NCBI GenBank assembly: GCA_036443405.1
Contig: JAZFYD010000207.1
Location: 1 to 5,781 of the forward strand
Reading direction: 5' to 3'
Length of the DNA: 5,781 bases
From: JAZFYD01 sp036443405
GTDB taxonomy: Bacteria; Planctomycetota; PLA2
A program made the translations under genes and the position numbers. Shown here one piece after another: positions 5,370 to 5,781 of this stretch; within the stretch, counting starts at the first letter, position 1, and each line of letters opens with the position of its first letter. The notes under the pieces were generated by a model. The model searched no databases and was not told the DNA's origin. It saw only the letters and a program-made list of their open reading frames with translations.

Positions 5370-5781
5370 GTGTTTCCCATCCTGTTCCAAATCCCCAACA
5401 CAGGGGGCATGTCCGCCGGCGCGATGGCGTTCGAGATCATCCTCGGCGTCGCGGCGGCGCTCGCGTGGCTCTGGGCCAGCACCCAAAAACGCGAGGAATG
5501 GTGGGTCGGGATCTTCAGCACCGCGACCTTGCTGATCGGCGGCCACTTCGTCGCGAGCAAGTTCCTGGGCCCGACGGTTCCGATCCACACGTTCGGCGTC
5601 GTCGTCGTGATCGGATTCCTGCTCGGTGTTTGGTTCATGACCAAACAGGCGACGAAGGAAAAGCGCCTGGAGATCGATTCGCGCCACGTTTTCGATCTCG
5701 GCATGTGGCTCCTGTTGGCCGGCATCGTCGGCGCACGGTTGTTGTACGTATTCTTGAACTACGGCGAGTACGCCGACACGC
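5370..5781 (+). CDS. lgt: Prolipoprotein diacylglyceryl transferase with extra N-terminal helices, 3' end beyond window
   Basis: The first 137 codons of Lgt, the inner-membrane enzyme that moves diacylglycerol from phosphatidylglycerol to the lipobox cysteine of prolipoproteins. MFPILFQIP at the start matches the family N-terminus (compare PVIFSIGP in E. coli). PIHTFGVVVVIGFLLGVWF (71-89) is the usual first core helix, and DLGMWLLLAGIVGARLLYVFLNYGEY (109-134) matches the GxxGGRxGYVLFYN region. Between residues 10 and 70 is an insertion with two predicted membrane segments (about 19-37 and 45-66), absent from E. coli Lgt. The HGG catalytic region lies beyond the edge. I chose GTG 5370 because it restores the family N-terminus and a stop lies 12 bases upstream; ATG 5409 would lose MFPILFQIP and its GGGGG is too close to act as a ribosome binding site. 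Confidence 0.87.
   Translation, partial: MFPILFQIPNTGGMSAGAMAFEIILGVAAALAWLWASTQKREEWWVGIFSTATLLIGGHFVASKFLGPTVPIHTFGVVVVIGFLLGVWFMTKQATKEKRLEIDSRHVFDLGMWLLLAGIVGARLLYVFLNYGEYADT

Noticed and set aside
5181..5687. A 168-codon minus-strand open frame
   Set aside because: It is antisense to lgt and to the tandem repeats, which give it a spurious repetitive WNAR pattern.

Overview
The window reads as chromosomal, GC-rich DNA from a Gram-negative bacterium. An outer-membrane phosphate-porin-type protein with a Sec signal peptide, a prolipoprotein diacylglyceryl transferase, a TorD-type chaperone and glycine-cleavage genes all point that way. The lineage is not certain. The Lgt carries extra membrane helices near its N-terminus, an architecture I recall from Planctomycetota. 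The citrate synthase is of the mitochondrial-like type known from Geobacteraceae and some other bacteria. I would place it only as Planctomycetota-like or deltaproteobacterial-like. No mobile element, CRISPR array, tRNA or rRNA was seen.

Left half, all on the minus strand. A TorD-family chaperone (2936-3559) overlaps the next gene, a COG1768-type metallophosphoesterase (2244-2939), by an ATGA. After 69 bases, which hold a promoter candidate, comes a citrate synthase (1014-2174). Two palindromes follow its stop, then about 480 bases with no convincing gene, then the 5' part of an OprP/OprO-like porin (1-531) that runs off the left edge.

Right half, all on the plus strand. A short divergent intergenic region (3560-3679) separates the two halves. 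gcvT (3680-4795) and gcvH (4816-5211) form a tight pair: T and H proteins of the glycine cleavage system, which pass the lipoyl-bound aminomethyl group to tetrahydrofolate. A perfect hairpin and a degenerate tandem repeat (5241-5338) follow gcvH. Then comes lgt (from 5370), which starts with GTG and runs off the right edge.

Functionally this is mostly central metabolism and envelope housekeeping. The most notable points are the inserted helices in Lgt, a hairpin-plus-CCTCGCRTYC element found directly 3' of both citrate synthase and gcvH, and a shared TAGACT box close upstream of the gcvT and lgt start codons. I see no evidence for a complete new defence or mobile system.
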